This document shows, one piece after another, positions 8,372-17,122 of a stretch of DNA of 64,000 bases. Source of the DNA: Paenibacillus sp. FSL K6-0276 (GTDB lineage Bacteria > Bacillota > Bacilli > Paenibacillales > Paenibacillaceae); contig NZ_CP150276.1 in assembly GCF_037977235.1 (NCBI RefSeq), positions 1,364,001 to 1,428,000 of the forward strand, written 5' to 3'. Below the pieces are notes generated by a model. The model ran no database searches and was not told the DNA's origin. It saw only the letters and a program-made list of their open reading frames with translations. Each line of letters opens with the position of its first letter. The first letter of the stretch is position 1. The position numbers were made by a program, and so were the translations under genes.

Positions 8372-8470
8372 CACCGAAGCGCGGACTCTAAGCAAGAGAA
8401 CCGCGCAAGCCAACACCGAAGCGCGGACTCTGAGAGAGAACTGCGCATGCCATCAACATGGCGGACTTCA
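8372..8470. repeat. Tandem 42-base direct repeat, two copies plus a decayed third
   Basis: CACCGAAGCGCGGACTCT begins at 8372 and recurs at 8414 with period 42; the rest of each unit (GAGAACCGCGCAAGCC versus GAGAACTGCGCATGCC) also matches. A third, degraded start (CAACATGGCGGACTT) follows near 8454. The unit shares GCGGACTC with the adjacent inverted repeat, so the two repeats may be related. Confidence 0.8.
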
Positions 8471-8524
8471 TCAGTGTTATGCCAATGTAACGACCATACA
8501 TAGGCACTATGCAGTGCCTAATTC

Positions 8525-8568
8525 AAAAAGCCACCGCTCCTCACTTTCGTGTGAACGGTGGCTTTTTT
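8525..8568. terminator. Bidirectional terminator
   Basis: AAAAAGCCACCG (8525-8536) pairs with CGGTGGCTTTTTT (8556-8568). It lies just past the stop of the minus-strand chemoreceptor gene and can terminate it; a T-run also exists on the plus strand. Confidence 0.88.
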
Positions 8569-8580
8569 GATTACACATCT

Positions 8581-10269
8581 TTAGATCTTAAATTGTTGCA
8601 CAGCTTCCTGAAGCTTCTTAGCTTGCTCATATAGATGTTGCACGGTTTCTGAATGTCCTTCAAGTTCAGTACGCTGGCGATCTGAGTTCTCGGATAGTGT
8701 ATCCGAACTTTCTTGGGACCTTGAAGTGATTTGTGCGGTTTCCTCCACGGAAGCGCTGACCTCTTCTGTACTAGCTGAAATTTGCTGGGTAGCCGCAGAT
8801 ACAGATTGAATATTCTGATTGATGCTCTGGATAAGAATCAGCAGGTGATTAAAGGCATCGCCCGCTTCTGCCACCTTGCCAACACCGGAGGCTACCTCAG
8901 AATTCACGTGGTTCATCTCGGTAACGGAACGATTCATATCTTCCTGAAGACCGAGCAAGAAGTCGCGGATCTGCTCATTCGCATTACGAGATTGTTCGGA
9001 TAGTCTGCGTACTTCTCCTGCAACAACAGCAAAGCCGCGTCCATGTTCTCCTGCGCGAGCTGCTTCGATCGATGCATTCAGCGACAGCATTTGGATTTGT
9101 TTCGTAATTTCAGTAATACTATGAACGACTTCTCCGATCATTACTGAACGTTCGTTCATAATTTGTAATTGATCCAGTGACTGCAGGGAGGCACGTTCAA
9201 CCTGGCGCATTTGCAGAACGGCACTTTGAGCAATCTCATTACCACCGCTAGCCTCAGCGGAAGCTTCACTGATCTGCTCTGTGACTTCATTTGCTGCTGA
9301 GGCTATATGCTGAATGCCTAAATTGATTTCTTCCATAGCTTTCGAGTTATCAAGAGCGCTGCTGGCGATGGTCGTACTACCCTTGCCGATTTCTACAACA
9401 GATGAGCTAGAGTGGTCTGCCATTTCATTTAAGACCTCTACACGTTCCCTTAAGGAGTTGGAATCAGCGACCACAGTATTTGAGGTTACCAGTACATGTC
9501 CGATCATTTCTTTTAGGCGTAGGGTCATCGCTTGGAAGCTTTTCGACAGTTGGGCTACTTCATCACTGCCTTTAATCGTTAATTCCTCTGTGAAATCTCC
9601 CTCTGCGAGTCGGGCACTATAAGCTGCAAGTTTTGAGATTGGACGTGTAATACGCAAACTCATAAACCAAGCACTAGTTAGGCCTATGATCAGCGTTAGC
9701 AGTGTAATTCCAGCACTGGTCCACAGAATGCTGTTTTGTTTTTCTTGAATAAAGCTTACGTCACTGCTTATTCCGATAACCATCGTACTTCCGGGAATAC
9801 CGAGATAAGCTGTCTTATGTATGCCATGTGCGTCCCTGTATATATCGCTTAGGCTGCTTTTTCCTTTAGAAGCTTGTTGCATTGCAGACGATACCTTGAC
9901 AATTTCCGCCCGCTGCAATTTTGCATCATGATCTGCGGTTAGTACCTCAGCTTCTTTCCCTTTTAGATTGAGCAGAAAAATAGTCTCAACCCCATGCTGT
10001 TTCCTCTTATCCTGAAAATAGAATTCAAGATTAGTGGCTGCTTGTTCGCTCTTCTTTAGTGCTTGCTGAGCATGCATTACGTTAATATTCTTATATACGT
10101 CCTGAGAAGCAGCAGTTAGAATTTGGTTTATTTGTGGCATGACATAGCTGTTGAAGATATTGATGGAGATAAAGTAGAAGCTGATACTTAACAAAAGAGA
10201 CGTGAGTAATAGAACTAAAAACAATAAACGCGTGAATCTGCTACTGATCGAATGCTTGAAACGAAACAT
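8581..10269 (-). CDS. Methyl-accepting chemotaxis protein
   Basis: This 562-residue receptor has a first membrane helix at about residues 14-35, an extracytoplasmic sensor region of about 145 residues, a second helix at about 182-204, a HAMP domain (about 205-258) and a long cytoplasmic signalling domain. The conserved hairpin tip is seen as [20 protein letters not shown] followed by [17 protein letters not shown]. Methylation-type glutamine/glutamate-rich helices flank the tip. The ligand is unknown; the sensor region looks like a single periplasmic module. GGGGGAGAAAT precedes the ATG. It is monocistronic with a terminator right after the stop. Confidence 0.95.
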   Translation of the reverse strand: MFRFKHSISSRFTRLLFLVLLLTSLLLSISFYFISINIFNSYVMPQINQILTAASQDVYKNINVMHAQQALKKSEQAATNLEFYFQDKRKQHGVETIFLLNLKGKEAEVLTADHDAKLQRAEIVKVSSAMQQASKGKSSLSDIYRDAHGIHKTAYLGIPGSTMVIGISSDVSFIQEKQNSILWTSAGITLLTLIIGLTSAWFMSLRITRPISKLAAYSARLAEGDFTEELTIKGSDEVAQLSKSFQAMTLRLKEMIGHVLVTSNTVVADSNSLRERVEVLNEMADHSSSSVVEIGKGSTTIASSALDNSKAMEEINLGIQHIASAANEVTEQISEASAEASGGNEIAQSAVLQMRQVERASLQSLDQLQIMNERSVMIGEVVHSITEITKQIQMLSLNASIEAARAGEHGRGFAVVAGEVRRLSEQSRNANEQIRDFLLGLQEDMNRSVTEMNHVNSEVASGVGKVAEAGDAFNHLLILIQSINQNIQSVSAATQQISASTEEVSASVEETAQITSRSQESSDTLSENSDRQRTELEGHSETVQHLYEQAKKLQEAVQQFKI

Positions 10270-10627
10270 ATTTCTCCCCCTTTTTATGGACAGCGAGTCC
10301 CCATTTCATTTTTGGAATGCATCATAAATCCCCTATCAACTGCTGGAGTGTGGCAACTCGCAATATATTCCATAGTTATGTAATATATCAACTAAATGGA
10401 TCGGGAATATAGGTGTTGGATTCTATTCTATAGAATTAACCTCTGGATGAATAGTGAAAATTTTGTTTTATAGAGCATATTTTTCTGAAAAAGATGAATT
10501 ATTACTGACACTTTTATTTTTAATAAAAAAATTGGTATAAATACCCAATCCGTAAACTCTCTATTTTGATGGATTGTTCGGCGACAGTGTGATAGAGTAT
10601 TAATGTTTTGTTCCAAACTTAATATAA
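10270..10627. other. Intergenic region between the chemoreceptor and the queuosine riboswitch
   Basis: This AT-rich spacer between divergent genes must hold the chemoreceptor promoter (minus) and the transporter promoter (plus). No clear SigA or SigD promoter could be assigned. A short palindrome TTCTATAGAA lies near 10426-10435. No coding frame with a ribosome binding site was found. Confidence 0.5.
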
Positions 10628-10668
10628 TCCGCGGTTCGTAACCATCCCGCGTAAACAAAACTAGGAGG
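10628..10668 (+). promoter_or_regulatory. preQ1-I riboswitch (translational type)
   Basis: Stem P1 is CGCGG (10630-10634) with CCGCG (10647-10651). The loop contains GTAACC, and the A-rich tail AAACAAAACTAGGAGG carries the ribosome binding site. This layout closely matches the short class I preQ1 aptamer of Thermoanaerobacter tengcongensis type, in which loop cytosines pair with the GG of the Shine-Dalgarno when preQ1 is bound. It lies 12 bases before a queuosine precursor transporter start. Confidence 0.9.
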
Positions 10669-10680
10669 AGTTTAAGTAAT

Positions 10681-11394
10681 ATGTTTAATTTGTTGTGGGG
10701 AGTTTTATTTGTTATTGTCAATTTTTCCTTTTTTCTACTCTGTTACCGCCTGTTCGGCAAAAGTGGAATGTATGCCTGGGTGGGTATCGCTACTGTAATT
10801 GCTAACATTCAGGTAGCTAAGACGATTGCTATGCCATTTGATATTGTGATGACACTAGGAAATACGATGTATGTCACTTTGTATATGACCAGCGATTTGC
10901 TTAATGAGAAGTATGGAAGAGCAGAAGCACGTAAAGCGGTTTGGTTTGGTTTCTTCACCTTGCTTATGACGACAGTCATTATGCAGATGGTACTAGTATT
11001 TAAGCCGCAAGAGACCGATATCGCTCAGTCTTCTTTGGAGACGATCTTTGGGCTGATGCCTCGATTAGCGTTGGGTAGTCTTACTGCTTACTTCATTAGT
11101 CAGTTCCTTGATGTTCGGTTGTACTCCTGGATTCGCAAATATTACAGCACCTCAAGTCAGTTGTGGGTTCGTTCCAACGGCAGTACGATGATTAGCTCCT
11201 TTGTGGATACACTAATCTTCTGTACCATTGCATTTACTGGTATGTATAACTGGAGTGTGTGGCTTGAAATTTTGCTTACAACGTATCTAGCGAAATTCTT
11301 ACTAACCGCAGTAGGCACACCTATCTTATATATCGCCCGAACTTTTACTTTTGCTGAAGATGGAACACCATCATCCGCTCAAAAGAAGGAATAA
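10681..11394 (+). CDS. yhhQ: Queuosine precursor transporter (YhhQ/VUT family)
   Basis: The 237-residue protein has about six membrane helices and the family block TSDLLNEKYGRAEARKAVWF near residue 75. VUT/YhhQ proteins import queuosine precursors such as preQ0 and preQ1 used for tRNA wobble modification. The preQ1-I riboswitch overlapping its ribosome binding site supports the substrate directly: translation should fall when preQ1 is plentiful. The AGGAGG of the riboswitch tail serves the ATG at 10681. It is followed by its own terminator, so the unit is monocistronic. Confidence 0.93.
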   Translation: MFNLLWGVLFVIVNFSFFLLCYRLFGKSGMYAWVGIATVIANIQVAKTIAMPFDIVMTLGNTMYVTLYMTSDLLNEKYGRAEARKAVWFGFFTLLMTTVIMQMVLVFKPQETDIAQSSLETIFGLMPRLALGSLTAYFISQFLDVRLYSWIRKYYSTSSQLWVRSNGSTMISSFVDTLIFCTIAFTGMYNWSVWLEILLTTYLAKFLLTAVGTPILYIARTFTFAEDGTPSSAQKKE

Positions 11395-11408
11395 AACAAC
11401 AATACAGC

Positions 11409-11451
11409 CAGCGCGTACCGATCATTAATCGATGCGCGCTGTTTGATTTTT
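11409..11451 (+). terminator. Terminator after yhhQ
   Basis: CAGCGCG (11409-11415) pairs with CGCGCTG (11435-11441), with inner CGAT complementarity, followed by TTTGATTTTT. Confidence 0.82.
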
Positions 11452-11567
11452 CCAGTCGTAAGAGGGCTTGATCGTTCCATAAAAATGTGTACATAAAATT
11501 AATATAAAGCTAAAATAAGCTATCGTAGCAATTCTAATAGTATCCCTATGCAATTCGGAGGTTGAAG

Positions 11568-12122
11568 ATGAAGACAAAAGAGATGGTATTTGCCGCGTTA
11601 TTTGCTGCATTGATAGGGGCATTAGGCATGATACCACCTATTCCATTAGGCTTTATTCCAGTACCGATTACTGCACAGACCTTAGGTGTCATGTTAGCCG
11701 GCTGCTTTTTAGGAAAGAAGACGGGGGCACTTAGTTTGATTTTATTTATCGTATTAGTCGCTTTAGGTTTACCGTTATTGTCAGGTGGACGCGGAGGTCT
11801 ATCAGCATTGGTGGGTCCTTCTGCAGGATATGTTTTTAGCATGCCAGTTGCCGCATTTTGCATCGGTTATGCCACAGAAAAGGTATGGTCTTCGTTAAAA
11901 ATCTGGAAGATTATCGCTATTAACTTTGTTTTTGGGGTTGTTCTGGTTAGTTTAATAGGAGCGCCTGTGATGGCCCTTATCACGCACACCTCAGTCTGGG
12001 CCGGACTTGTGGGGGCGATTGTATTTTTACCGGGAGATTGTATAAAAGCTATCATTGCTGCCTTTATTGCTCTTCAACTAAAAGCTATCAGTCCGATCGA
12101 AGAGAGTGTACATAATCGGTAG
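11568..12122 (+). CDS. bioY: Biotin transporter substrate-binding subunit BioY
   Basis: BioY is the membrane S component that binds biotin and works with an energy-coupling-factor module. The 184-residue protein has six hydrophobic helices and the family blocks IPLGFIPVPITAQTLGVMLA and LSGGRGGLSALVGPSAGY. GGAGG at 11557-11561 fits the ATG at 11568; a TTG six bases earlier is less likely. Dedicated ECF ATPases and EcfT lie later in the same operon. No classical BirA operator (TTGTTAAC-type palindrome) was found in the 110 bases upstream, so biotin control is not shown by the sequence. Confidence 0.93.
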   Translation: MKTKEMVFAALFAALIGALGMIPPIPLGFIPVPITAQTLGVMLAGCFLGKKTGALSLILFIVLVALGLPLLSGGRGGLSALVGPSAGYVFSMPVAAFCIGYATEKVWSSLKIWKIIAINFVFGVVLVSLIGAPVMALITHTSVWAGLVGAIVFLPGDCIKAIIAAFIALQLKAISPIEESVHNR

Positions 12123-12153
12123 TCACAGAAATTAAGAACAGGTGTGATCAAGG

Positions 12154-13635
12154 ATGAATCTAGTAGTTCCTATACTGCGTCATGCAGCACAACAGCCCGA
12201 CAGCATTGCCTTAACCCATGACCAAGCAAGCCATACCTATGCCACATTAGTAGAAACGATGCGGAGAATCGCGAATGGTCTACAGCAAAAGGGTTTGAGG
12301 CATGACAAAATTGCTATTTTATCTACGAATCGCATTGAATTTGTTGAGGTTTTCTTGGGGGCTATTTATGCAGGCTGTGTTCCCATTCCTTTAGATCCCA
12401 AGTGGAGTGCAAATGAACTGCAGGTTATTATAGAGCAGTGCCAGCCGAGAATGATTTTTGCCGAGCTGGAAGCTGCAAGGAATTTGGTCTTCAAGGACCA
12501 AGCCATCCCAACACTGACTTTCTCAAAAGATCGAACAGGTTCCTATGATCAGTGGCTGGACGCGCTGAAGCCAGAGGCTGAATTGGATGATACGAACGAG
12601 TTATTATTTATCGGCTTTACTTCAGGCACAACTGGGTTGCCCAAAGGATATATGCGTACCCATTTATCATGGTTAAAAAGCTTTGAGGTATCGAATGCTG
12701 CCTTTGAATTGGACCCTATGAAGGATGTTTTAGCACCGGGTCCGTTTGTGCATTCCCTGTCCTTATTCGCTGTAATGCAGAGTCTGTATTGTGGAGCAAA
12801 CTTTCATATCACGCAAAAATTTAGCGCCACGCAGGTGTTAGAACTGTGCAAGCAGATTCCGGGTGTGGTGCTGTTCGTTGTACCGACAATGCTCGAATCC
12901 ATGATGCAGCAGGCTGTTCCTGGGCAGACACAAATTGATGCGATTATTAGCTCAGGTGCAAAGTGGTCGGAGTTGTCCAAAAAAAGGGGCATGGAAGTGT
13001 TCGCTGGCGCGCGTCTCTATGAATCCTACGGTTCCTCTGAAGCGAGCTATATTAGTTATTTGGATGTTCTGGCGGAACACAATCCGAACTCTGTAGGCAA
13101 GCCCTATCCTGGGGTGCAGATTTCCATTTGTGATGAACAGTTCCGTGAAGTCCCTGCGGGGGAGATTGGGCAGTTATATGTGCGAAGTGATATGATATTT
13201 CTAGGCTACCATCAATTGCCGAATGAGACTGCAGCAGCTTTTCGAGACGGATGGCTGATCCTTGAAGATTATGTTTATCAGGATGAAGCTGGCTATTTAT
13301 ATCTGGCGGGTCGCTTGAATAATAGAATCATATCCGGTGGGCTGAACGTTTATCCAGAGGAAATAGAACGAGTGCTGGAGCATCTTCCGGAAATACAAGA
13401 AGTAATGGTGCTTGGCATCCCTGACGATTACTGGGGAGAACAGTTGACAGTCCTTGTGAAATGGAACGGAGAAAAGCGCTTATCTATAGACGAAATAAAG
13501 AATTATTGTCGCCAGTATTTAGCAAGCTACAAAGCGCCGAAGCAGCTGCTGACGGTAGATGAGTTTATCTATACAAGCAGCGGCAAAATTGCCCGGCAAG
13601 CGATGAAAGACTATGTGAAAAGAGCGATGGTATGA
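12154..13635 (+). CDS. AMP-dependent acyl-CoA synthetase (YhfT-like)
   Basis: This 493-residue ANL-superfamily ligase activates a carboxylic acid through an acyl-adenylate and forms the CoA thioester. Seen in order are the P-loop FTSGTTGLPKGYMRTH near residue 153, YESYGSSEAS near 289, the ribose-binding aspartate region GWLILEDY, the hinge GRLNNRIISGGLNVYPEEIE and the C-terminal catalytic lysine in YTSSGKIARQAM. The TGD motif is modified to LED. Bacillus subtilis has a similar yhfS-yhfT-yhfU set (thiolase, acyl-CoA ligase, BioY type). The acyl substrate is unknown; a short dicarboxylate is an inference from the biotin context. Its stop overlaps the thiolase start. Confidence 0.87.
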   Translation: MNLVVPILRHAAQQPDSIALTHDQASHTYATLVETMRRIANGLQQKGLRHDKIAILSTNRIEFVEVFLGAIYAGCVPIPLDPKWSANELQVIIEQCQPRMIFAELEAARNLVFKDQAIPTLTFSKDRTGSYDQWLDALKPEAELDDTNELLFIGFTSGTTGLPKGYMRTHLSWLKSFEVSNAAFELDPMKDVLAPGPFVHSLSLFAVMQSLYCGANFHITQKFSATQVLELCKQIPGVVLFVVPTMLESMMQQAVPGQTQIDAIISSGAKWSELSKKRGMEVFAGARLYESYGSSEASYISYLDVLAEHNPNSVGKPYPGVQISICDEQFREVPAGEIGQLYVRSDMIFLGYHQLPNETAAAFRDGWLILEDYVYQDEAGYLYLAGRLNNRIISGGLNVYPEEIERVLEHLPEIQEVMVLGIPDDYWGEQLTVLVKWNGEKRLSIDEIKNYCRQYLASYKAPKQLLTVDEFIYTSSGKIARQAMKDYVKRAMV

Positions 13636-14783
13636 TAGAAGCAGTAATTGTCATGGCAAAACGTACACCCATTGGCAGGATGGGCGGCTTATTAAGTACA
13701 TTTGAGCCGGAAGCATTACTGGCGCCGCTTATTCAGCATATTGTGGCAGAAACGAACCTGCCTATAGATATGATCGATGATGTCGTTATTGGAAATGTTG
13801 TCGGTCCGGGTGGAAATATTGCACGGGTAGCTGCGCTTGAAGCGGGGCTGCCTGTCTCGGTTCCGGGTGTTACAGTGGATCGTCAGTGCGGCTCTGGGCT
13901 GGAGGCGATCAATATAGCTGCACGACTTATTCAAAGCGGCGCAGGGGAGATTTATTTCGCGGGCGGCGTGGAAAGCACGAGCCGTGCCCCCTGGAAAATG
14001 GCTAAGCCCCAAACCTTGATGGGTGTTCCACAGCTATATACCCGTGCTCATTTTACGCCTAGCTCTTACGGTGATCCAGATATGGGGATTGCTGCGGAAA
14101 ATGTAGCGCGGAAGTACGGAATTTCGCGAGAAGAGCAGGATCAATATGCCTTGAAAAGCCATCAGAAAGCCGTTCATGCTCAGCAAAGTGGCCGGTTTCA
14201 GCAGGAGATTGTACCTCTACAGATTGAGGGGGAGTGGGTGCATACCGACGAATGTCCAAGAGCCAATACGAGCCTGGACAAGCTGCGAAAGCTGCCTACA
14301 ATCTTTGAAGAAAAGGGTACCGTCACCGCTGGAAATGCCTGTCCTATTAATGATGGTGCGGCGCTTCTATTAATGATGTCCCGTGAGAAATGTCGGCAAC
14401 TCAAGCTCAAGCCTATTCTGCGTGTCGTGGATGCGCAAGCGGCAGGTGTAGATCCGAACTATTTAGGCATGGGACCAGTTCCAGCTGTACAAAAGGTGTT
14501 ACATCGTCAACAGCTGACAATAGCCGATTTAGATATAGTAGAGTTTAATGAAGCCTTTGCTTCGCAAGTCCTAGCCTCACTGAATGAGCTTCAGATCCCA
14601 CAGGAAAAGGTTAATCTTGGAGGGGGCGCATTAGCTATCGGTCATCCATATGGGGCATCCGGAGCTATTTTAATGACGCGCTTATGTGCTGAAATGCAGC
14701 ATGCCCCTTATAAAAGAGGGCTTGCTACGCTGGGTATCGGCGGTGGTATCGGCCTCGCGACCCTCTTGGAGGCGGTAAAATGA
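13632..14783 (+). CDS. Thiolase-family acetyl-CoA C-acyltransferase (YhfS-like), C-terminal cysteine replaced
   Basis: The 383-residue thiolase condenses or cleaves acyl-CoA with acetyl-CoA. The nucleophilic cysteine is present in DRQCGSGLEA (near residue 87), as are NEAFASQ (near 305) and the catalytic histidine in GHPYGASGA. The usual C-terminal catalytic cysteine, normally in a TLCIGGG-type motif, is replaced by glycine in LATLGIGGGIGLA. This may change the chemistry or substrate. Length is normal and the frame is intact. ATGA overlaps at both ends couple it to the ligase and to the next hydratase subunit. Confidence 0.88.
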   Translation: MIEAVIVMAKRTPIGRMGGLLSTFEPEALLAPLIQHIVAETNLPIDMIDDVVIGNVVGPGGNIARVAALEAGLPVSVPGVTVDRQCGSGLEAINIAARLIQSGAGEIYFAGGVESTSRAPWKMAKPQTLMGVPQLYTRAHFTPSSYGDPDMGIAAENVARKYGISREEQDQYALKSHQKAVHAQQSGRFQQEIVPLQIEGEWVHTDECPRANTSLDKLRKLPTIFEEKGTVTAGNACPINDGAALLLMMSREKCRQLKLKPILRVVDAQAAGVDPNYLGMGPVPAVQKVLHRQQLTIADLDIVEFNEAFASQVLASLNELQIPQEKVNLGGGALAIGHPYGASGAILMTRLCAEMQHAPYKRGLATLGIGGGIGLATLLEAVK

Positions 14784-15181
14784 ATAGTGTCCGACATCAG
14801 ATTCTTATGACTACTGAGTGGTTATCGGACTATGCTCAGAGTATTGAGGCACCCGTGCAGACGATTAATGGTAATCTGATTGCTCCTTCTACGATGCCTA
14901 TTATTTTTTGGCAGGCCTTCGATATTCCTTGGCTTAGTAAGGGAGAATCTTTGCTTCACGGCACTCAGAAATTCTCATATCAAGCTCCGATTACGGCAGG
15001 GATGACGTTAGATTGTGAATTAGCGTTAACGAGCAAGGTGCAAAAAGAAGGCCGGCAGGGCAAGCTGACCTTTTACACACATACGCTGATTTGTAAATGT
15101 GAGGGCGAGCTTATAGTCACCGCAGAAACGGTGTTAATTCGGGTAGGTGATGATCACGATGAAAAAATGCATAACTGTTGA
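14780..15181 (+). CDS. MaoC-like N-terminal hot-dog protein, probable non-catalytic hydratase subunit (HadA-like)
   Basis: This 133-residue single hot-dog protein resembles the FAS1-type/MaoC N-terminal dehydratase domain. The segment LHGTQKFSYQAPITAGMTL is typical of substrate-binding halves. It lacks the D..IH hydratase motif found in the next gene. In mycobacterial HadAB and eukaryotic two-domain hydratases, such a half pairs with a catalytic half, so the two adjacent genes probably encode a heterodimeric (3R)-hydroxyacyl dehydratase. It overlaps the thiolase by 4 bases and the next gene by about 23. Confidence 0.75.
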   Translation: MNSVRHQILMTTEWLSDYAQSIEAPVQTINGNLIAPSTMPIIFWQAFDIPWLSKGESLLHGTQKFSYQAPITAGMTLDCELALTSKVQKEGRQGKLTFYTHTLICKCEGELIVTAETVLIRVGDDHDEKMHNC

Positions 15182-15497
15182 AGCCATCCGGCAATATGCA
15201 GTAGCTTCCCAAGATCTGGCCGCTATTCATCTAGATGAGGATGCTGCAGCCAAGGCTGGATTTAAGCGGCCCATCGCGCATGGGATGTATCTTATGGGAT
15301 TAGCCCAATCCTTATATATTGCGGAGCATAGGGCACAGTGGATCACTGAGTATGAGATGAAATTTCATCAGCCTGTAGAGGTCGATAATGTCGTGATTTT
15401 TGATTTTGCGGAGGATGACTGCCCTGTGAAAGTGACCCTTACAACAGAAGCTGGCGATCTTATTGCAACGGGAGCTTTTTCAGTGAAAGAGGTGTAG
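15159..15497 (+). CDS. MaoC-family (3R)-hydroxyacyl dehydratase/enoyl hydratase, catalytic subunit
   Basis: This 112-residue hot-dog protein carries the R-hydratase signature: YAVASQDLAAIHLDEDAA with the catalytic Asp and His, then KAGFKRPIAHGMYLMGLA. It would interconvert (3R)-3-hydroxyacyl and trans-2-enoyl thioesters. The ATG at 15159 is preferred because AGGTGATG lies six bases upstream; in-frame GTG and ATG codons at 15147 and 15150 lie within that site. It probably pairs with the preceding HadA-like subunit. The ketoreductase gene starts two bases after its stop. Confidence 0.85.
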   Translation: MKKCITVEAIRQYAVASQDLAAIHLDEDAAAKAGFKRPIAHGMYLMGLAQSLYIAEHRAQWITEYEMKFHQPVEVDNVVIFDFAEDDCPVKVTLTTEAGDLIATGAFSVKEV

Positions 15498-15499
15498 TA

Positions 15500-16321
15500 A
15501 TGAACAAAGTAGCCTTAATTACTGGAGCGACAAGAGGGATCGGGCGCAGTATCGCCGTGCAGCTTGGGAAGTCCGGTTATATAGTGATTGTTAATGGCAC
15601 GAAGCAAGCGTTAATCGATGAGGTTGTGTGCAAGATTCGCCATGCAGGCGGTGAGGCGTTAGGGTACTCTGCTAATGTAGCAGATCCAGTTGCGGTCACT
15701 GCAATGGTGGATGAGGTTATTGCTCGATATGGCCGTATTGAGGTATTGATAGCTAACGCTGGGAATTTGCAAGATCAGAAATGTCTACGGATGACGGATG
15801 AAGAGTGGAAGGCTGTTCTGGATGTGCATCTAAATGGTACCTACTACAGCATTCAACGAGTACTTCCGTATATGCGCCAGACAGGTGGCGATATCCTGTT
15901 GATGACCTCTATGGCTGGACTAACAGGTTCCGTGGGTCAGGTGAATTACAGTGCAGCCAAGGCTGGAATACTCGGAATGATGTGGACGCTCGCAGCCGAG
16001 CTGAAGCGTGATCAAATTAGGGTCAATGCGATTTCACCAGCCGCTTTAACGGATATGACCAGACCTGTCATTGATCATTTGAAAGAGAAACATGCCAGTC
16101 GTAATGAACCGTTCCCGGAGTTCTGGCGAATAGGTGCTCCAGAGGATATTGCTTCCTTCGTAAGTGCATTATTGAGGGAGAGCGATGCGGATTTAACCGG
16201 TGAAATCTTTGCTGTGAATGGATCAAGGGTGACGAAATGGGAGAAGCCTGCACCTGTATTTTCTGAGAACAGCATTGAGGCATTTTTCGCTACTTGGCAC
16301 CGTCAAAAGGGGAGTGAATAA
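15500..16321 (+). CDS. SDR-family 3-oxoacyl reductase (FabG-like)
   Basis: This 273-residue short-chain dehydrogenase has the NAD(P)-binding TGATRGIGRSIA, the NAG motif in LIANAGN, the catalytic serine in LLMTSMAGLTG and YxxxK in VNYSAAKAGILG. FabG-type enzymes reduce 3-oxoacyl thioesters to (3R)-hydroxyacyl thioesters, matching the stereochemistry of the adjacent MaoC pair. The C-terminus extends about 25 residues past a usual FabG (EKPAPVFSENSIEAFF), which is unexplained. AAGAGGTG lies 6 bases before the ATG. The EcfA1 gene begins immediately after the stop. Confidence 0.86.
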   Translation: MNKVALITGATRGIGRSIAVQLGKSGYIVIVNGTKQALIDEVVCKIRHAGGEALGYSANVADPVAVTAMVDEVIARYGRIEVLIANAGNLQDQKCLRMTDEEWKAVLDVHLNGTYYSIQRVLPYMRQTGGDILLMTSMAGLTGSVGQVNYSAAKAGILGMMWTLAAELKRDQIRVNAISPAALTDMTRPVIDHLKEKHASRNEPFPEFWRIGAPEDIASFVSALLRESDADLTGEIFAVNGSRVTKWEKPAPVFSENSIEAFFATWHRQKGSE

Positions 16322-17122
16322 ATGCTTACCTTCGATAAAGTTCATTTTTATTATAAAAAGGGTCAGCCTGTCTTAGAGGATATCAGCTTTACGATAGAAG
16401 CAGGGGAGTTTGTGGCGATTGTTGGCGCTAATGGCTCTGGCAAATCCACCATTGCAAAGCTAATGGACGGATTGCTACTGCCGCGAAAAGGGTCGATACA
16501 GTTTAAGGGCTTAGACACCGAAAATCCAGCTGATCTTGCAGGTATTCATCAGCAAATCGGCTTTGTCTTTCAAAATCCAGAGGATCAATTTATCACCACA
16601 ACCGTTATGGATGAGGTGCTTTTTGGTTTGGAGAACATTCGTGTGCCGAGGGAGGAGATGCGCAGCCGATTAGATCATGCCTTGCAGGCCGTTCATATGG
16701 AGGATTATCTGGAGGCCATGCCTCATCAGCTATCTGGGGGGCAAAAACAACGGGTCGCTATTGCGGCTATTTTGGCGATGCGCCCGCAAGTCATTATTTT
16801 TGACGAGGCCACCTCTATGCTTGATCCTCAGGGAAGACAGCAGGTTCTTGCCATTATGCAAGAGCTGCATCGTCAAGGTCTGACCATTATTCAGATCACT
16901 CACCATATGGAGGAAGTGCTTTCAGCAGAACGAATATTACTCCTGCATCAAGGGCGACTTGAGTTTGATGGTGATCCAATGGCTTTTTTTGAAACGATGC
17001 CTGTTGCGGACTATCAATTACAACTGCCTTTTGCAGTGCGTGTACATGCATTGCTCCATTCAGCAGCGCCGCCAACAGCCGATTGGAAGGGGATAATTCG
17101 ATCACAATGGTCTACCAATTAG
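16322..17122 (+). CDS. ecfA1: Energy-coupling factor transporter ATPase EcfA1
   Basis: This 266-residue ATPase drives vitamin uptake with EcfT and an S component such as BioY. Walker A is GANGSGKSTIAK, the Q-loop is FVFQNPEDQF, the signature is LSGGQKQRVAIAA and Walker B is VIIFDEATSMLDP, with an H-loop in ITHHMEEV. It begins directly after the ketoreductase stop. These copies differ from the usual ribosomal-protein-linked ecfAA'T set, and their place in the bioY operon suggests a dedicated biotin module (BioM-like). Confidence 0.92.
   Translation: MLTFDKVHFYYKKGQPVLEDISFTIEAGEFVAIVGANGSGKSTIAKLMDGLLLPRKGSIQFKGLDTENPADLAGIHQQIGFVFQNPEDQFITTTVMDEVLFGLENIRVPREEMRSRLDHALQAVHMEDYLEAMPHQLSGGQKQRVAIAAILAMRPQVIIFDEATSMLDPQGRQQVLAIMQELHRQGLTIIQITHHMEEVLSAERILLLHQGRLEFDGDPMAFFETMPVADYQLQLPFAVRVHALLHSAAPPTADWKGIIRSQWSTN

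Noticed and set aside
8372-8470. CRISPR array
   Set aside because: Only two full tandem units with no spacers of constant length, no conserved repeat ends and no cas genes nearby.
11452-11567. BirA operator before bioY
   Set aside because: No inverted TTGTTAAC-type arms with the expected spacing were found, so biotin repression is not claimed.
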